From assembly GCF_001586275.1 (NCBI RefSeq), contig NZ_CP014545.1, forward strand, positions 1,080,501-1,144,500: DNA of 64,000 bases, read 5' to 3'. Below, piece after piece: positions 30,032 to 38,829 of this stretch (the stretch's first letter is position 1; every line of letters starts with the position of its first letter). The translations under genes and the position numbers were made by a program. Under the pieces are notes generated by a model that worked only from the letters and a program-made list of their open reading frames with translations, did not search any database and had not been told where the DNA came from. The DNA comes from Sphingorhabdus sp. M41. Lineage in GTDB: Bacteria > Pseudomonadota > Alphaproteobacteria > Sphingomonadales > Sphingomonadaceae.

Positions 30032-30665
30032 TCCATGGCCAGGGTTTTTCGCGATACCATTTGGTGATCACATATTTTGTGCCTTTTCTCACCTTCATGC
30101 CATGATGCAAGGTCCAGTCATTGACCGAACTGTCGAGATTGCGGTTATTCCAGCACAACATGGTTCCGGTTTCAGGGGTAAAGCTTTTCTTGAAATGCGG
30201 GAAGCGGGTGGCACCACCTGCCTCGGGTTCGTTGAGATAGATCATGAATGTCCAACTGCGCTGGCCGGAGATGGAGCAATATTTTTGGAAATCCTGGCCA
30301 TTGGGGTCGAAAAAATCCGTGTGCGCCTTGAATTCCTGACCGACCGCATAGCGCTGACCCTGCAGGGGCTCGCCAAATTTCGCGTCGATATCGGCGAAAG
30401 CACAGATCTTCGCGTCAATTTCAGCCACGAAGCCATCCGCATGGTCGAGATCACAGGTCTCGCTGGTCCGGAAATAATCATCACCATTGGGGTCGGCGAT
30501 AGCGGACGGGCGGCGCTTTTCGTCGATTAGCGCCATCAGTTTGCGGCATTCGTCGGGATTGAGGAAATTTTTGACGATGCATAATTCTATTTCCTTGCGC
30601 GGGAACCGCTGCACCTTTCCCAATGCCACGAGATAGTCAGCCGAAGTATTATTGGCCTCTGTCAT
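30024..30665 (-). CDS. 2-oxoglutarate/Fe(II)-dependent oxygenase, prolyl 4-hydroxylase-like
   Basis: The 213-residue product is built on the P4Hc double-stranded beta-helix. Iron ligands appear as His and Asp of AHTDFF and His of LHHGMKV, with the 2-oxoglutarate-binding Lys in KGTKYVITKWYR. The start is taken as the ATG at 30665 (MTEANNTSADYLV); an upstream in-frame ATG at 30752 would add 29 residues of poor character. Its 3' end overlaps the transporter gene start by 8 bases, implying co-transcription with the pxp operon. The substrate could be a free proline derivative, a protein or a small molecule. Confidence 0.85.
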   Translation of the reverse strand: MTEANNTSADYLVALGKVQRFPRKEIELCIVKNFLNPDECRKLMALIDEKRRPSAIADPNGDDYFRTSETCDLDHADGFVAEIDAKICAFADIDAKFGEPLQGQRYAVGQEFKAHTDFFDPNGQDFQKYCSISGQRSWTFMIYLNEPEAGGATRFPHFKKSFTPETGTMLCWNNRNLDSSVNDWTLHHGMKVRKGTKYVITKWYREKPWPWNG

Positions 30666-30772
30666 ATGAACGTCCAAAATTGTACCTAACCAACCTATGT
30701 TAGGATAAATGAATCCCCGTTGATCGCAACCGCTGTTTGCGGCTCGGGCCAATCTGAATATAAGCGAGGTCG

Positions 30773-31387
30773 ATGGACAAAGTCTCCGCCAAATCCTGCA
30801 ATCGCAATGGCTTCACTCTGGTCGAGATGATGGTAGCGCTGTTCATTTTTGCGATGCTGTCGGTGGCTGGGGTGATCATGCTTCGGACTGCGGTCGATAG
30901 CGACGAGATAACCGCAAAAAATCTGGGGAAGATGGCTGAAATGCAGCGCTTTGTCTCTTTGATGGAGGCCGATTTGAGCCAGGCCTTGCCGCGGACATCT
31001 CGTGATGATCGTGGTGACCGAACGCCGGCCTTCGGTAGTGAAGCGGGCGGAGCCGAACCGGCTTTCCTGAAATTCACACGCGGTGGCCAGAGCAATATCA
31101 ACGGCCAGGCGCGATCCAATCTGGAGCGGATTGAATATCGGCTTACGGACGGCAATCTGGAGCGGTGGCGATACCGGATGACAGATGGCGGCAAGATTGA
31201 TCAGCCAGCGGTTCTGATTTCGCAAATCACTTCACTCGATCTGCGCTTTCGCGACAAGCGAGGGCAGTGGTCCAGTCGCTGGGAAGCCGAGCGCCTGGCA
31301 GATTTGCCGCGGGCGATTGAGATCCAGTTTGAACAGCAGGGCCGACGCTATCGCCATTTGTTCCTCGTCGGGACCGGCTATCTGTGA
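30773..31387 (+). CDS. gspJ: Type II secretion minor pseudopilin GspJ
   Basis: GspJ forms the tip complex of the type II secretion pseudopilus with GspI and GspK. The 204-residue product has the prepilin signature GFTLVEMMVALFIFAMLS at about residues 13-30, cut after the Gly by the prepilin peptidase, with Glu at +5, and a C-terminal globular domain ending in the GspJ-like RHLFLVGTGYL. The gspK start overlaps its stop by 4 bases. No other gsp gene lies in the window. Confidence 0.85.
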   Translation: MDKVSAKSCNRNGFTLVEMMVALFIFAMLSVAGVIMLRTAVDSDEITAKNLGKMAEMQRFVSLMEADLSQALPRTSRDDRGDRTPAFGSEAGGAEPAFLKFTRGGQSNINGQARSNLERIEYRLTDGNLERWRYRMTDGGKIDQPAVLISQITSLDLRFRDKRGQWSSRWEAERLADLPRAIEIQFEQQGRRYRHLFLVGTGYL

Positions 31388-32379
31388 GCGAATTTCAGGA
31401 AATTGGGACCGAGAAGGAACGGGGCGCAGCGCTGTTGACGGTGTTGTTGCTGGTCGCAGTGATTGCGATATTGGCGGCGCACGGGATTGACCGGCTGGCC
31501 GGCGCTACCAAGCTTGCCTCCAATGCGCGCGAACTGTCGCAAGCCAAGGCCTATCTGATCGCGGCCGAATCGATCGGAATGCAGTCGGCCGAGCAGATTG
31601 TGTCCGCTTCTCCGGGCCGGACGATCAATGTCGGCGGCTGGAACGGCAAGGAGCAGAGCTTTCCGGTGCCCGGCGGGATTATCACGGCATCGCTGGCCGA
31701 CGGGGGCAATTGCTTCAACATCAACAGCCTTGTTACGCAGCAGCAGGATGTCCTGACGGCAAGGCCGGAAGGTCTGGCGCAATTTTCGCGGCTGATGGTC
31801 ATGCTCGGCATATTGGACGGTGATGCTGCGGATATTGCGGAATCGGTCGCTGACTGGATCGACAGCGATATGGTGGCGGCGCCCCGTGGAGCGGAGGATC
31901 AATATTATCTCCAGCAGGAAAGCCCCTATCGCACGGCCAATGCGCTGATCGTCGATGTCAGCGAGTTGCGGACAATCAAGGGCGTGACCGACGATGTGTA
32001 CGTCCGCCTCGCGCCCTGGATTTGTGCCTTGCCGACCACCGATTTGTCGCCGGTCAATATCAACACGTTGCGGCCGGAGCAGGCGATCTTGTTGGCCATG
32101 CTGGGAGCGGTCCCGTCCGATCTCACACCGGCGCGGCAATTTCTCGGGCGGCGGCCGGAACTGGGATATGGCAGCCTCAATGATTTCTGGGCGCAATCCT
32201 ATCCTGCCAGCCTCGGAGCCGCGGCTGAAGTCCAGAGCCAGGTCAAGCTGACCACTCGCTGGTTCCGCGTTGATCTGGCGGTCGAGATGCAAAGCGCGCT
32301 GGTCGAGGAGCGGGCGTTGATCGATGCGGCGCGGCAACCGGCCCGGCTTGTCCATCGTCAGCGCGGCGATACGTTTTAA
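31384..32379 (+). CDS. gspK: Type II secretion minor pseudopilin GspK
   Basis: GspK caps the pseudopilus. The 331-residue product has a prepilin-like N-terminus, ERGAALLTVLLLVAVIAILAA, and the large alpha/beta insertion typical of GspK, with calcium-site-like acidic residues and an HhH-type segment around NINTLRPEQAILLAML. The GTG start at 31384 overlaps gspJ. A tRNA-His gene follows 89 bases later, so the gsp unit ends here. Confidence 0.88.
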   Translation: MSEFQEIGTEKERGAALLTVLLLVAVIAILAAHGIDRLAGATKLASNARELSQAKAYLIAAESIGMQSAEQIVSASPGRTINVGGWNGKEQSFPVPGGIITASLADGGNCFNINSLVTQQQDVLTARPEGLAQFSRLMVMLGILDGDAADIAESVADWIDSDMVAAPRGAEDQYYLQQESPYRTANALIVDVSELRTIKGVTDDVYVRLAPWICALPTTDLSPVNINTLRPEQAILLAMLGAVPSDLTPARQFLGRRPELGYGSLNDFWAQSYPASLGAAAEVQSQVKLTTRWFRVDLAVEMQSALVEERALIDAARQPARLVHRQRGDTF

Positions 32380-32468
32380 TTCCAAAATGCCCCGCTAAAT
32401 GCTTGACGATGGCTACCGGCTATCCCTATGGACCCCATCGCAATGCGGCTATATAGTGCGCGGCTTGT

Positions 32469-32546
32469 GGCGATCGTAGCTCAGTTGGTTAGAGCGCCGG
32501 TTTGTGGTACCGGAGGTCGGGGGTTCAAGACCCCTCGATCGCCCCA
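32469..32546 (+). tRNA. tRNA-His (GTG anticodon)
   Basis: A full cloverleaf can be drawn. The acceptor stem is GCGATCG/CGATCGC with the extra G(-1) at 32469 opposite C73, the identity mark of tRNA-His. The D stem is GCTC/GAGC, the anticodon stem CCGGT/ACCGG holds loop TTGTGGT (anticodon GTG, 32504-32506), the T stem GGGGG/CCCCT holds TTCAAGA, and CCA is encoded (32544-32546), followed by TTTT. Confidence 0.97.
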
Positions 32547-32667
32547 TTTTCCCTCAGGAAGCATAAGGCCATCACCACCTGGCCCGTGCTGCAAAGTCTC
32601 TCTTTATTTGTAATTAAATTACAGCTATGAGATATTTAATTACTCCAGTTTGCTAGGGATGACTGCC

Positions 32668-33720
32668 ATGAGCGTGATGTGGGATTTGCCGGATTTTGAC
32701 GACCATGAAGCGGTCCATTTTTTCCATGATGCCGACAGCGGGCTCAGCGCGATTATCGCGCTGCACAGCACGCATCTCGGCCCCGGCGCGGGCGGAACCC
32801 GGTTCTGGCATTACGAGAATCGCGAAACCGCGGTGACCGATGCGCTGCGCCTTTCGCGCGGCATGAGCTTCAAGAACGCGATGGCCGGTCTGCCACTGGG
32901 TGGCGGCAAGGCGGTGATTCTCGCCGACCGCAATCGCACCAAGACACCGGAAATGCTCGCCGCTTTCGGCCGGATGATCGAGTCGCTCGGCGGCCAATAT
33001 GTCACCGCTGAAGATGTCGGGATCACCGCTGCCGATATGGTCGCTCTGACCAAGGAAACCAAATATGTCTCCGGACTGCCGGTCAGCAACAGCGGCGAAG
33101 CCGGCGGCGATCCCGGACCCTTTACCGCAATGGGTGTCTATCTCGGCGTGAAGGCCGCGGTAGCGCACAAGCTGGGCCGCGAATCCATGGACGGTGTCCA
33201 TGTCGCGATCCAGGGTGTTGGCAGCGTTGGTGGCGGACTTGCCCGTCTGCTGGCCAAGGATGGGGCGAAGCTAAGTATCGCTGACATCAACAAGGACCAT
33301 GCGGCTGCGCTGGCAGAGGAAATCGGAGCCACGGTCGTCGGTCTCGACGAGGTCATGCGGATCGAGGCAGATGTCTTTAGTCCCAATGCTTTGGGCGCGA
33401 TACTGGACAAGGTTTCCATCGCTCATCTCAATGTTCCGATCGTTGCGGGCGGTGCCAATAACCAGCTGGCGACTCCTGAAGACGGACAGCGAATCTTCGA
33501 CCGTAACATATTGTTCGCGCCGGATTATGTCATCAACTCCGGCGGGATCATCAGCGTCGGTCTGGAATATCTAGGCGACGGCGACGTCAAAGAAGTTAAT
33601 CGTCGGGTCGCGATGATTCCGCAGCGTCTGACCGAAATCTGGGAACAGAGCGCGGCGCAAAAATTGCCAGATTCCGATGTCGCCGACAATATGGCGATGG
33701 CGTTGATCGGCCGGGGTTAG
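32668..33720 (+). CDS. Glu/Leu/Phe/Val dehydrogenase, leucine dehydrogenase-like
   Basis: NAD-dependent enzymes of this family reversibly deaminate branched-chain or related L-amino acids. The 350-residue product (ATG at 32668, nine bases after TAGGG; TTG 32650 and ATG 32659 are alternatives) has the glycine-rich substrate region HLGPGAGGTRFW, the catalytic Lys in GLPLGGGKAVIL, the block GGDPGPFTAMGVY and a Rossmann motif IQGVGSVGGGLARLL. Length and the GGTR motif fit leucine dehydrogenase better than glutamate dehydrogenase. It is a single-gene unit after tRNA-His. Confidence 0.9.
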   Translation: MSVMWDLPDFDDHEAVHFFHDADSGLSAIIALHSTHLGPGAGGTRFWHYENRETAVTDALRLSRGMSFKNAMAGLPLGGGKAVILADRNRTKTPEMLAAFGRMIESLGGQYVTAEDVGITAADMVALTKETKYVSGLPVSNSGEAGGDPGPFTAMGVYLGVKAAVAHKLGRESMDGVHVAIQGVGSVGGGLARLLAKDGAKLSIADINKDHAAALAEEIGATVVGLDEVMRIEADVFSPNALGAILDKVSIAHLNVPIVAGGANNQLATPEDGQRIFDRNILFAPDYVINSGGIISVGLEYLGDGDVKEVNRRVAMIPQRLTEIWEQSAAQKLPDSDVADNMAMALIGRG

Positions 33721-34028
33721 GGCCAGGCCGAACTTTACACGGATCAATTGTTTTATTTTCTGTAACCTTCTCCTGAAAGTCTCCCGTTTCTGCCATTCTC
33801 TAGCCGCCGGACCGGCGCCTAGTGTAATCTTTGGATTCTGCGCCCGCTCGCGCGGTTCTTTAAGTTCGTGCGAACATCCTTATTTCGTTCAAATGTCAAA
33901 GAGCCTGTCCTGCGCTTGGCGAAGGACAGGCCGGAAGATACGAGATCAGGCCGACTGTAGGAAAGAAGTTTTGACGGGATGACGGAAGAGAGGTCCGCAG
34001 ACGGTCCCTTCCGTTCCAGCGTTCAATA
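33721..34028. other. Intergenic region between converging dehydrogenase and phytase genes
   Basis: These 308 bases separate two convergent genes. No coding frame with family character was found. The identifiable element is the palindromic repeat at 33902-33931, described separately. Confidence 0.5.
33902..33931. repeat. Short palindromic intergenic repeat (CTGTCC...GGACAG type)
   Basis: GCCTGTCCT (33903-33911) pairs perfectly with AGGACAGGC (33923-33931) around GCGCTTGGCGA. The outer AGCCTGTCC/GGACAGGC sequence recurs at 47988-48083. Such elements are common between sphingomonad genes. Here it lies just past the phytase stop and may protect or end that mRNA. Confidence 0.6.
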
Positions 34029-35075
34029 TTATGGCGTGACTGCAGCCTTGATTTTGGCCCAGCTGACCAGCTTGAAATTTTGCGTGCCGCCTTCATTTGC
34101 ACCATCCTGCATGACCATCAGGCCTTCGGGATAGTCGGGGCCAAAGTCGCCCAAGATGACTTCAATCCCGTCTGTTTCCGAAGTGCCGTCGATTGTTCCA
34201 TCTACCAGCCTGAAGCGGTTCACATAGGCGCCTGTGGTCAGGTCATAGAGCACATAGGCATTGTCGCCCTGGCTAGAGGCGACCAGATAGCCGCCGGTTT
34301 CTCCGGTAGGCGCGAGCGCCAGTCCTTCGACATCGGCCACCAGTTCCTTGCCATTGATATTGGCAAAGCGCTGCGGCTCGAAATTGTCCGCGTTCAGATC
34401 GAACAGCCAGATGCCGCTATTTTCCTCGCCGACATAAAGCCGCCCCGTGCGGTCATCGACGACGCAGCCCTCCGGCTGGGTCGCGAGCTTATATTCCCGG
34501 GTAATGGTTGCGCTCGGCGTGCTGCCCTCAAAGGAGAGGGTGATCTCGCGGACAAAGCCGCTTTTCTCGATCATATAGGCGAAGGTCTCGCCGCCGCTGT
34601 CCTGACCGAAGCAGAAACCATAAGCTTCGCCGGGACCGACCGGATATTTGCCCAGCAGCGTCAGTTCCGCGGATTCGGGATCGAGCCGGTACAGACCGAT
34701 ATGCGCATTGGCGCGGTCGTTGCGGATGCTGGCACCGACCAGCACGGTCTTCTCGCCACCGATCATGACTTCGCGCAGATCGACATTGTTGAGTTCGCCT
34801 TCGGGCAGGAAGGATTTTTTCGATCCATCCAGTCCGTAGACATAGAGACCGGCGCGCTTGTCGGTCCCGATTATCAGGCTGTTCGCCGGATCATCGGCAT
34901 TGCGCCAGATCGCCGGATCATCCGCCGCATCGCGATTGACGGTGCCGACCGGAACGGTTTCTGCGTCCGCGGTCAGTTCGAGGGTTGGCGCAGCAGTGAC
35001 TGTACCGGACGGGGTCGCGCAACCGGCCAAAGCCAGGCTGCCGAGCAGGAGAGGGGAGATTATATTTTTCATCAC
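34029..35075 (-). CDS. Beta-propeller phytase, lipoprotein
   Basis: Beta-propeller phytases release phosphate from inositol hexakisphosphate in a calcium-dependent way. The 348-residue product has a lipoprotein signal peptide with lipobox LALAGC, then the family blocks RDAADDPAIWRN, IIGTDKRAGLYVYGLDG, YGFCFGQ, QPEGCVVDDRTGRLYVGEENSGIW and DVEGLALAP, spread over the propeller blades. The start codon overlaps the stop of the TonB receptor gene by 4 bases. The pair suggests surface or periplasmic phytate breakdown coupled to uptake. Confidence 0.92.
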   Translation of the reverse strand: MMKNIISPLLLGSLALAGCATPSGTVTAAPTLELTADAETVPVGTVNRDAADDPAIWRNADDPANSLIIGTDKRAGLYVYGLDGSKKSFLPEGELNNVDLREVMIGGEKTVLVGASIRNDRANAHIGLYRLDPESAELTLLGKYPVGPGEAYGFCFGQDSGGETFAYMIEKSGFVREITLSFEGSTPSATITREYKLATQPEGCVVDDRTGRLYVGEENSGIWLFDLNADNFEPQRFANINGKELVADVEGLALAPTGETGGYLVASSQGDNAYVLYDLTTGAYVNRFRLVDGTIDGTSETDGIEVILGDFGPDYPEGLMVMQDGANEGGTQNFKLVSWAKIKAAVTP

Positions 35076-37909
35076 ATTGTTATCTTTGCGCCAAATTTGA
35101 AGGTCGAGCCATATTCTTCATATTGCAGCAGCCGCTTGCGCGTATCGAAATTCTGATAGGCGGAATATTTGGCGTTGTTGATGTTGATCCATTCCGCGAA
35201 TAGCCGGATATTGTTGTTCAGTTTCAGCTTCACGCTGGCGTCGAGCTGGAAATGATTGTCGACATAGCGGTCCTCGCCGGCTTCCGCGCCGAGCTCGTCG
35301 AGATAATGATCCCGATAAGTGCCCGCCAGACGGAAATCGAAAGGGCCTTTCTCGTAACCGAGCACCGCGTTGAACGTATGCTTGGAACTGCTGGGCAGCG
35401 CGATGCTGCGCAGATTGGTGATATCGCCGTCGGTTGGTACCGTGCCGCTGGCGTCGGTATAGGTATAGTTGAAGTTGACAAGAAAACCGTCGAGCGGGTC
35501 CGGCAGGAAATTGAGCGCTTGCGCAAAACCCAGTTCGATGCCGAACACTTCGGCGCTGGAACCGTTGATCGGTATGGTTGCTTCGTCGAAATCTATGCCG
35601 AAGCGCGTGCCGTTTTCCTCCAGCGAGCTGACGATGAAATTCTTGATATCCTTGTAAAAGACATTGGCCGTGAGCGCGCCGTTGGAACTGAAGTAAAATT
35701 CCGCTGCGGCATCGAAGTTCCAGGCTTCGTAGGGCTGCAAGTCGGGATTGCCAAATTCGCCTTCGCGCTCATTGTCGTCATTTTGCTCGACCGCGAACCG
35801 AGGGGCCAGGTCAGACAGATTGGGTCTCACCACGCTGCGATAGCCGGCAGCGCGAAATACAAGATTGCGCTGCGGTTCAAAGCGGACATTGAGGCTGGGG
35901 AGCCAGTCGTCATAGCTGCGCGTGAAGCCATTGGGCGTGACGAATACCGTGTCGTCGGTCAGTGTCACCCCGTTGAAGACCGCATCCTCTTCTACCAGCG
36001 TGACTGTGTTGGCGGAAATGACATTCTCCGTGCGTTCAAAGCGGACGCCGCCAATCACGCGGACCTCTTCACTATCCCAGCGCCCCAGCAGATAGCCGGC
36101 ATAAATATCTTCCTGATTGATATAATCCGAGACGGCGGAATCGAACTGGCTGTCGATATCCTGCAACTCGAAATCACCGAAATTGGCACGAAAATATTCG
36201 GTCGCACCGGTCCGGCTGACAACCGGTCCGAGGTCGGCGAGGCGATAGGTTTGCTCGCCCAGCACGTTGGCGAGCGTATAACTGCCGGTGCTGTCTTCAT
36301 AAAATTCGACGTCATTGTCATATCGCTTTTCTCGCCAGCGACCCTTGAAACCGGCCTGGACGGTGAAATCGCCACTGCCCATCGCGAAAAGGCGGGAAAC
36401 GTCCAGTCGGGCGGAAAATTCTTCGTCCTGAGCGGCTGAAAGAGCGGTCAGTTCAACATCTCCCAGATCATAAAGACTGGCGTCATTGGCGAGAGCAGCG
36501 CCGGACGCGTAGCTATATGCCGGTATGCGATCGTCTGCATAGTCGAACAGCACACTGACGCCGTCGCCTTCGAATTTATTGGAAAAAGTTGTGGGGTCGA
36601 GCGAGCCATTTTCCGATTCGCTGGATTTGGACCAGCTGCCGGAATATTCTGCTTTCCAGGGACCTGTTTCGGTCTTGCCGCCGACGACTATGGAACGGAT
36701 CTTCTGGCTTTCGAAACGATCTTTCATGTCGCGTTCGATTTCGATTTCACCGTCCGCATCATCGAACAGGGCGCTGTTGGCATCGCCGCTGCTGGCTGCT
36801 TCATCCAGTTTGAATGTGGTCCGGGCGCGATATTCCTGATCATCAAACTGGCTGTAAATGCCGCGAACATAAAGTTCGGTGCTATCGCTTGCGCGGAAAT
36901 CGAAGGAAAGCGAGGCGCTGATCCGTTCCCGTTCGACGTCATAGTCGCGAAACTGGACCTCGTCGGCATAGGCTATGCCGTCATCATTGACGTCCCAGCC
37001 TTCTGCTTCGATATTGTCGGTTTCGAACTTGCGCTTATAGTAAGAAACGCCTCCGGCCACGCCGATATCGTCGGTGAGGCGAGTCGAGAAATCGATGCTG
37101 CCCTTTGGCGTTACGTCGCCCGAATATTCGTTGTAGCTGCCTTCAATCTTGCCCGTCAGCAGATCCTTCTTGCGGTCAAAGGCACTGACCGTGCTGATTT
37201 CGATCGAGGCACCGATCGTATCGCCATCCATGTCAGGGGTGAGCGATTTCTTGATTTCGATCGATTCAATGAGATCGCTGGAAATAACGTCCAGAGCCAC
37301 GGAACGGACATCGCTTTCCGGTGAAGGGATCCGGACGCCGTTCAGCGAGGAGGCGTTCAGATTGGGGTCGAGGCCACGGACTGAAACAAACCGGCCTTCG
37401 CCCTGATCATTGAGAATATTGACCCCGGGTACCCGGCGTAGGGATTCTGCGACATTCTGGTCCGGAAACTGACCGATTGCGTCTCGAGTCAGAACCGACG
37501 ACACGCCATCACCTTCGCGTTTGCGCGACAGGGCGCTGGCCTGGTTGGCACTTTGGCCGATGACCAGGATTTCGGTGCCGGAGCCGGTCTGCAACGTGAT
37601 GTTCGCGACAACAAGGCCGGTTTCGGTGACGGTCACGCTGGCTTGACTGGTGTCGGCTCCGATATAGCGGGTCTCGAGCGTATAGGTGCCGGCCGGGACA
37701 TCGGGAAATCGATAGCTGCCGTCGCGTTCCGTGGTCACGACACGGTCCAGTTCCACAATGCGAACCTGCGCCGATTGCAACCCTCTGGTTTCGCTGGGAT
37801 CGCTGACGACACCGGTCACGGTGCCGGCCCAGGCTACGGTCGGTAGCGTCACCATGATCCCCGCTGATCCGATTAGTAACCCTCTGCGAAATTTAGATAT
37901 TTTTGCCAT
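35072..37909 (-). CDS. TonB-dependent receptor (phytase-associated)
   Basis: The 945-residue outer-membrane receptor has a signal peptide ending AWAGTVTG, an N-terminal carboxypeptidase-regulatory-like beta domain (about 28-115, with DGSYRFPDVPAGTYTLETRYIG), a plug domain (about 130-250, with RVPGVNILNDQGEGRFVSVRGLDPN) and a 22-strand barrel. This class imports large or complex ligands with energy from TonB-ExbBD. Coupling to the phytase gene by a 4-base overlap suggests a phytate or inositol-phosphate ligand. The ATG at 37909 follows GGAGGGCATC. Confidence 0.93.
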   Translation of the reverse strand: MAKISKFRRGLLIGSAGIMVTLPTVAWAGTVTGVVSDPSETRGLQSAQVRIVELDRVVTTERDGSYRFPDVPAGTYTLETRYIGADTSQASVTVTETGLVVANITLQTGSGTEILVIGQSANQASALSRKREGDGVSSVLTRDAIGQFPDQNVAESLRRVPGVNILNDQGEGRFVSVRGLDPNLNASSLNGVRIPSPESDVRSVALDVISSDLIESIEIKKSLTPDMDGDTIGASIEISTVSAFDRKKDLLTGKIEGSYNEYSGDVTPKGSIDFSTRLTDDIGVAGGVSYYKRKFETDNIEAEGWDVNDDGIAYADEVQFRDYDVERERISASLSFDFRASDSTELYVRGIYSQFDDQEYRARTTFKLDEAASSGDANSALFDDADGEIEIERDMKDRFESQKIRSIVVGGKTETGPWKAEYSGSWSKSSESENGSLDPTTFSNKFEGDGVSVLFDYADDRIPAYSYASGAALANDASLYDLGDVELTALSAAQDEEFSARLDVSRLFAMGSGDFTVQAGFKGRWREKRYDNDVEFYEDSTGSYTLANVLGEQTYRLADLGPVVSRTGATEYFRANFGDFELQDIDSQFDSAVSDYINQEDIYAGYLLGRWDSEEVRVIGGVRFERTENVISANTVTLVEEDAVFNGVTLTDDTVFVTPNGFTRSYDDWLPSLNVRFEPQRNLVFRAAGYRSVVRPNLSDLAPRFAVEQNDDNEREGEFGNPDLQPYEAWNFDAAAEFYFSSNGALTANVFYKDIKNFIVSSLEENGTRFGIDFDEATIPINGSSAEVFGIELGFAQALNFLPDPLDGFLVNFNYTYTDASGTVPTDGDITNLRSIALPSSSKHTFNAVLGYEKGPFDFRLAGTYRDHYLDELGAEAGEDRYVDNHFQLDASVKLKLNNNIRLFAEWININNAKYSAYQNFDTRKRLLQYEEYGSTFKFGAKITM

Positions 37910-37988
37910 GATGCCCTCCGGTAAATCTGATGTACCGGGCCTCTAGGCGCTAATTGTGAAGGGAATTGACGGTTTCGGAGACTCATGG

Positions 37989-38017
37989 ATGAATCTTTGA
38001 TTACGCTTTGGTTACAA
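37989..38017 (-). promoter_or_regulatory. Pho-box-like array upstream of the TonB receptor/phytase operon
   Basis: Read on the minus strand: TTGTAAC, CAAA, GCGTAAT, CAAA, GATTCAT, that is three 7-mers separated by two identical 4-base AT-rich spacers. This is the 11-bp period of PhoB sites (CTGTCAT-N4-CTGTCAT). TTGTAAC matches a common half-site well, the other two only partly. It is 80-108 bases before the receptor start codon. Confidence 0.45.
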
Positions 38018-38024
38018 GCAGAAA

Positions 38025-38067
38025 ATCCCGGGAATCAGACTGTTGTGCCGCGGCTTGATTCCGGGAA
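38025..38067 (-). terminator. Inverted repeat after the DUF983 gene, probable terminator
   Basis: On the minus strand ATTCCCGGAATCA and TGATTCCCGGGAT form a near-perfect stem, followed by TTTTC, starting 6 bases after the DUF983 stop. Its 19-base loop is long. It also lies just upstream of the Pho-like array. Confidence 0.55.
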
Positions 38068-38072
38068 TTCGA

Positions 38073-38600
38073 TTATCGGTGGTCCTGGATATTCTCCGGT
38101 AATTCGGCTGTCTCCGCTAAACTGGCTGCGACGGGCCGGCCGGGCTTTTCAAATCCGTTCAATCCCATCCACCATTGCAAGGCAATGACTGCACCCTTGG
38201 CCGGTTGCAGCAGTGCAGCGATCAGCAGCAGCGCCAGGGTGATTATGATCGCCAGATTGGTCCAGACGGAAAAATCGGTATCATTTATCATGTAGATGAT
38301 GATCGGCGCGAGAATATGTCCGGTTAGGATAATGGCGATATAGGCAGGAAAATCATCCGCCTGTTGCGCGGTCCAGTCCTGGCCACATATCGGGCAATGT
38401 TCGATCGGCTTGAGCAGACGAGGGAACATCTTGCCTTCACCGCAGCTCGGGCAGCGGCCCCGCAGGCCACGGGTGAAGGCTTCAAAAGCCGTCTTCGGCA
38501 GGCCGGGTGTATCGAGGTTCTGCGTCATTTCTTTGTCTGCTCCATCGCTGCTGCTCATGTCATCAACGATTCTGTCGAGCAAAGTTTCAAATCCGGCCAT
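38073..38600 (-). CDS. DUF983 family membrane protein
   Basis: The 175-residue product has the DUF983 layout: RGRCPSCGEGKMF and HCPICGQDW form a four-Cys zinc-ribbon-like pair, followed by two membrane helices around FPAYIAIILTGHILAPIIIYM and the segment IITLALLLIAALLQPAKGAVIALQW. Function is unknown; in some alphaproteobacteria it lies near cytochrome oxidase genes, not here. The start at 38600 gives an acidic extension of about 40 residues; internal ATGs at residues 15 and 25 are alternatives. Confidence 0.85.
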   Translation of the reverse strand: MAGFETLLDRIVDDMSSSDGADKEMTQNLDTPGLPKTAFEAFTRGLRGRCPSCGEGKMFPRLLKPIEHCPICGQDWTAQQADDFPAYIAIILTGHILAPIIIYMINDTDFSVWTNLAIIITLALLLIAALLQPAKGAVIALQWWMGLNGFEKPGRPVAASLAETAELPENIQDHR

Positions 38601-38829
38601 AATTTTTATTCTGTCCCATCATTTCTGGAATTCGCGGCTGGCATTAGGGCAGCCTCTTGTTTGCGGCAGCCGCAGAATATTCAGCCTGCGACTGTGAAGG
38701 CGGTGAACCGGCCGGTCGCGGGGCAGGCACCATCACCGCTGTGAAATTTGTCTGGTCCATGTTCCTGTCAGTATTGCCGGTCCAGATTAGCGGCAACGAC
38801 AGTTGCCCTCTATACACTATCAGAATAAA

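Noticed and set aside
32390-32550. tRNA-His as an integration site
   Set aside because: No integrase, direct repeat or composition shift is seen next to it.
32428-32613. Plus-strand frame over tRNA-His
   Set aside because: The sequence folds as a tRNA; the frame is incidental.
34080-35156. Plus-strand frame of 358 codons across the phytase gene
   Set aside because: Antisense to a phytase with lipobox and propeller blocks.
35252-36439. Plus-strand frame of 395 codons within the TonB receptor gene
   Set aside because: Antisense to a receptor with plug and barrel features; no domain recognised.
37985-38188. Small plus-strand frame upstream of the TonB receptor
   Set aside because: It runs over the Pho-like array, the inverted repeat and the antisense end of the DUF983 gene; no ribosome site.
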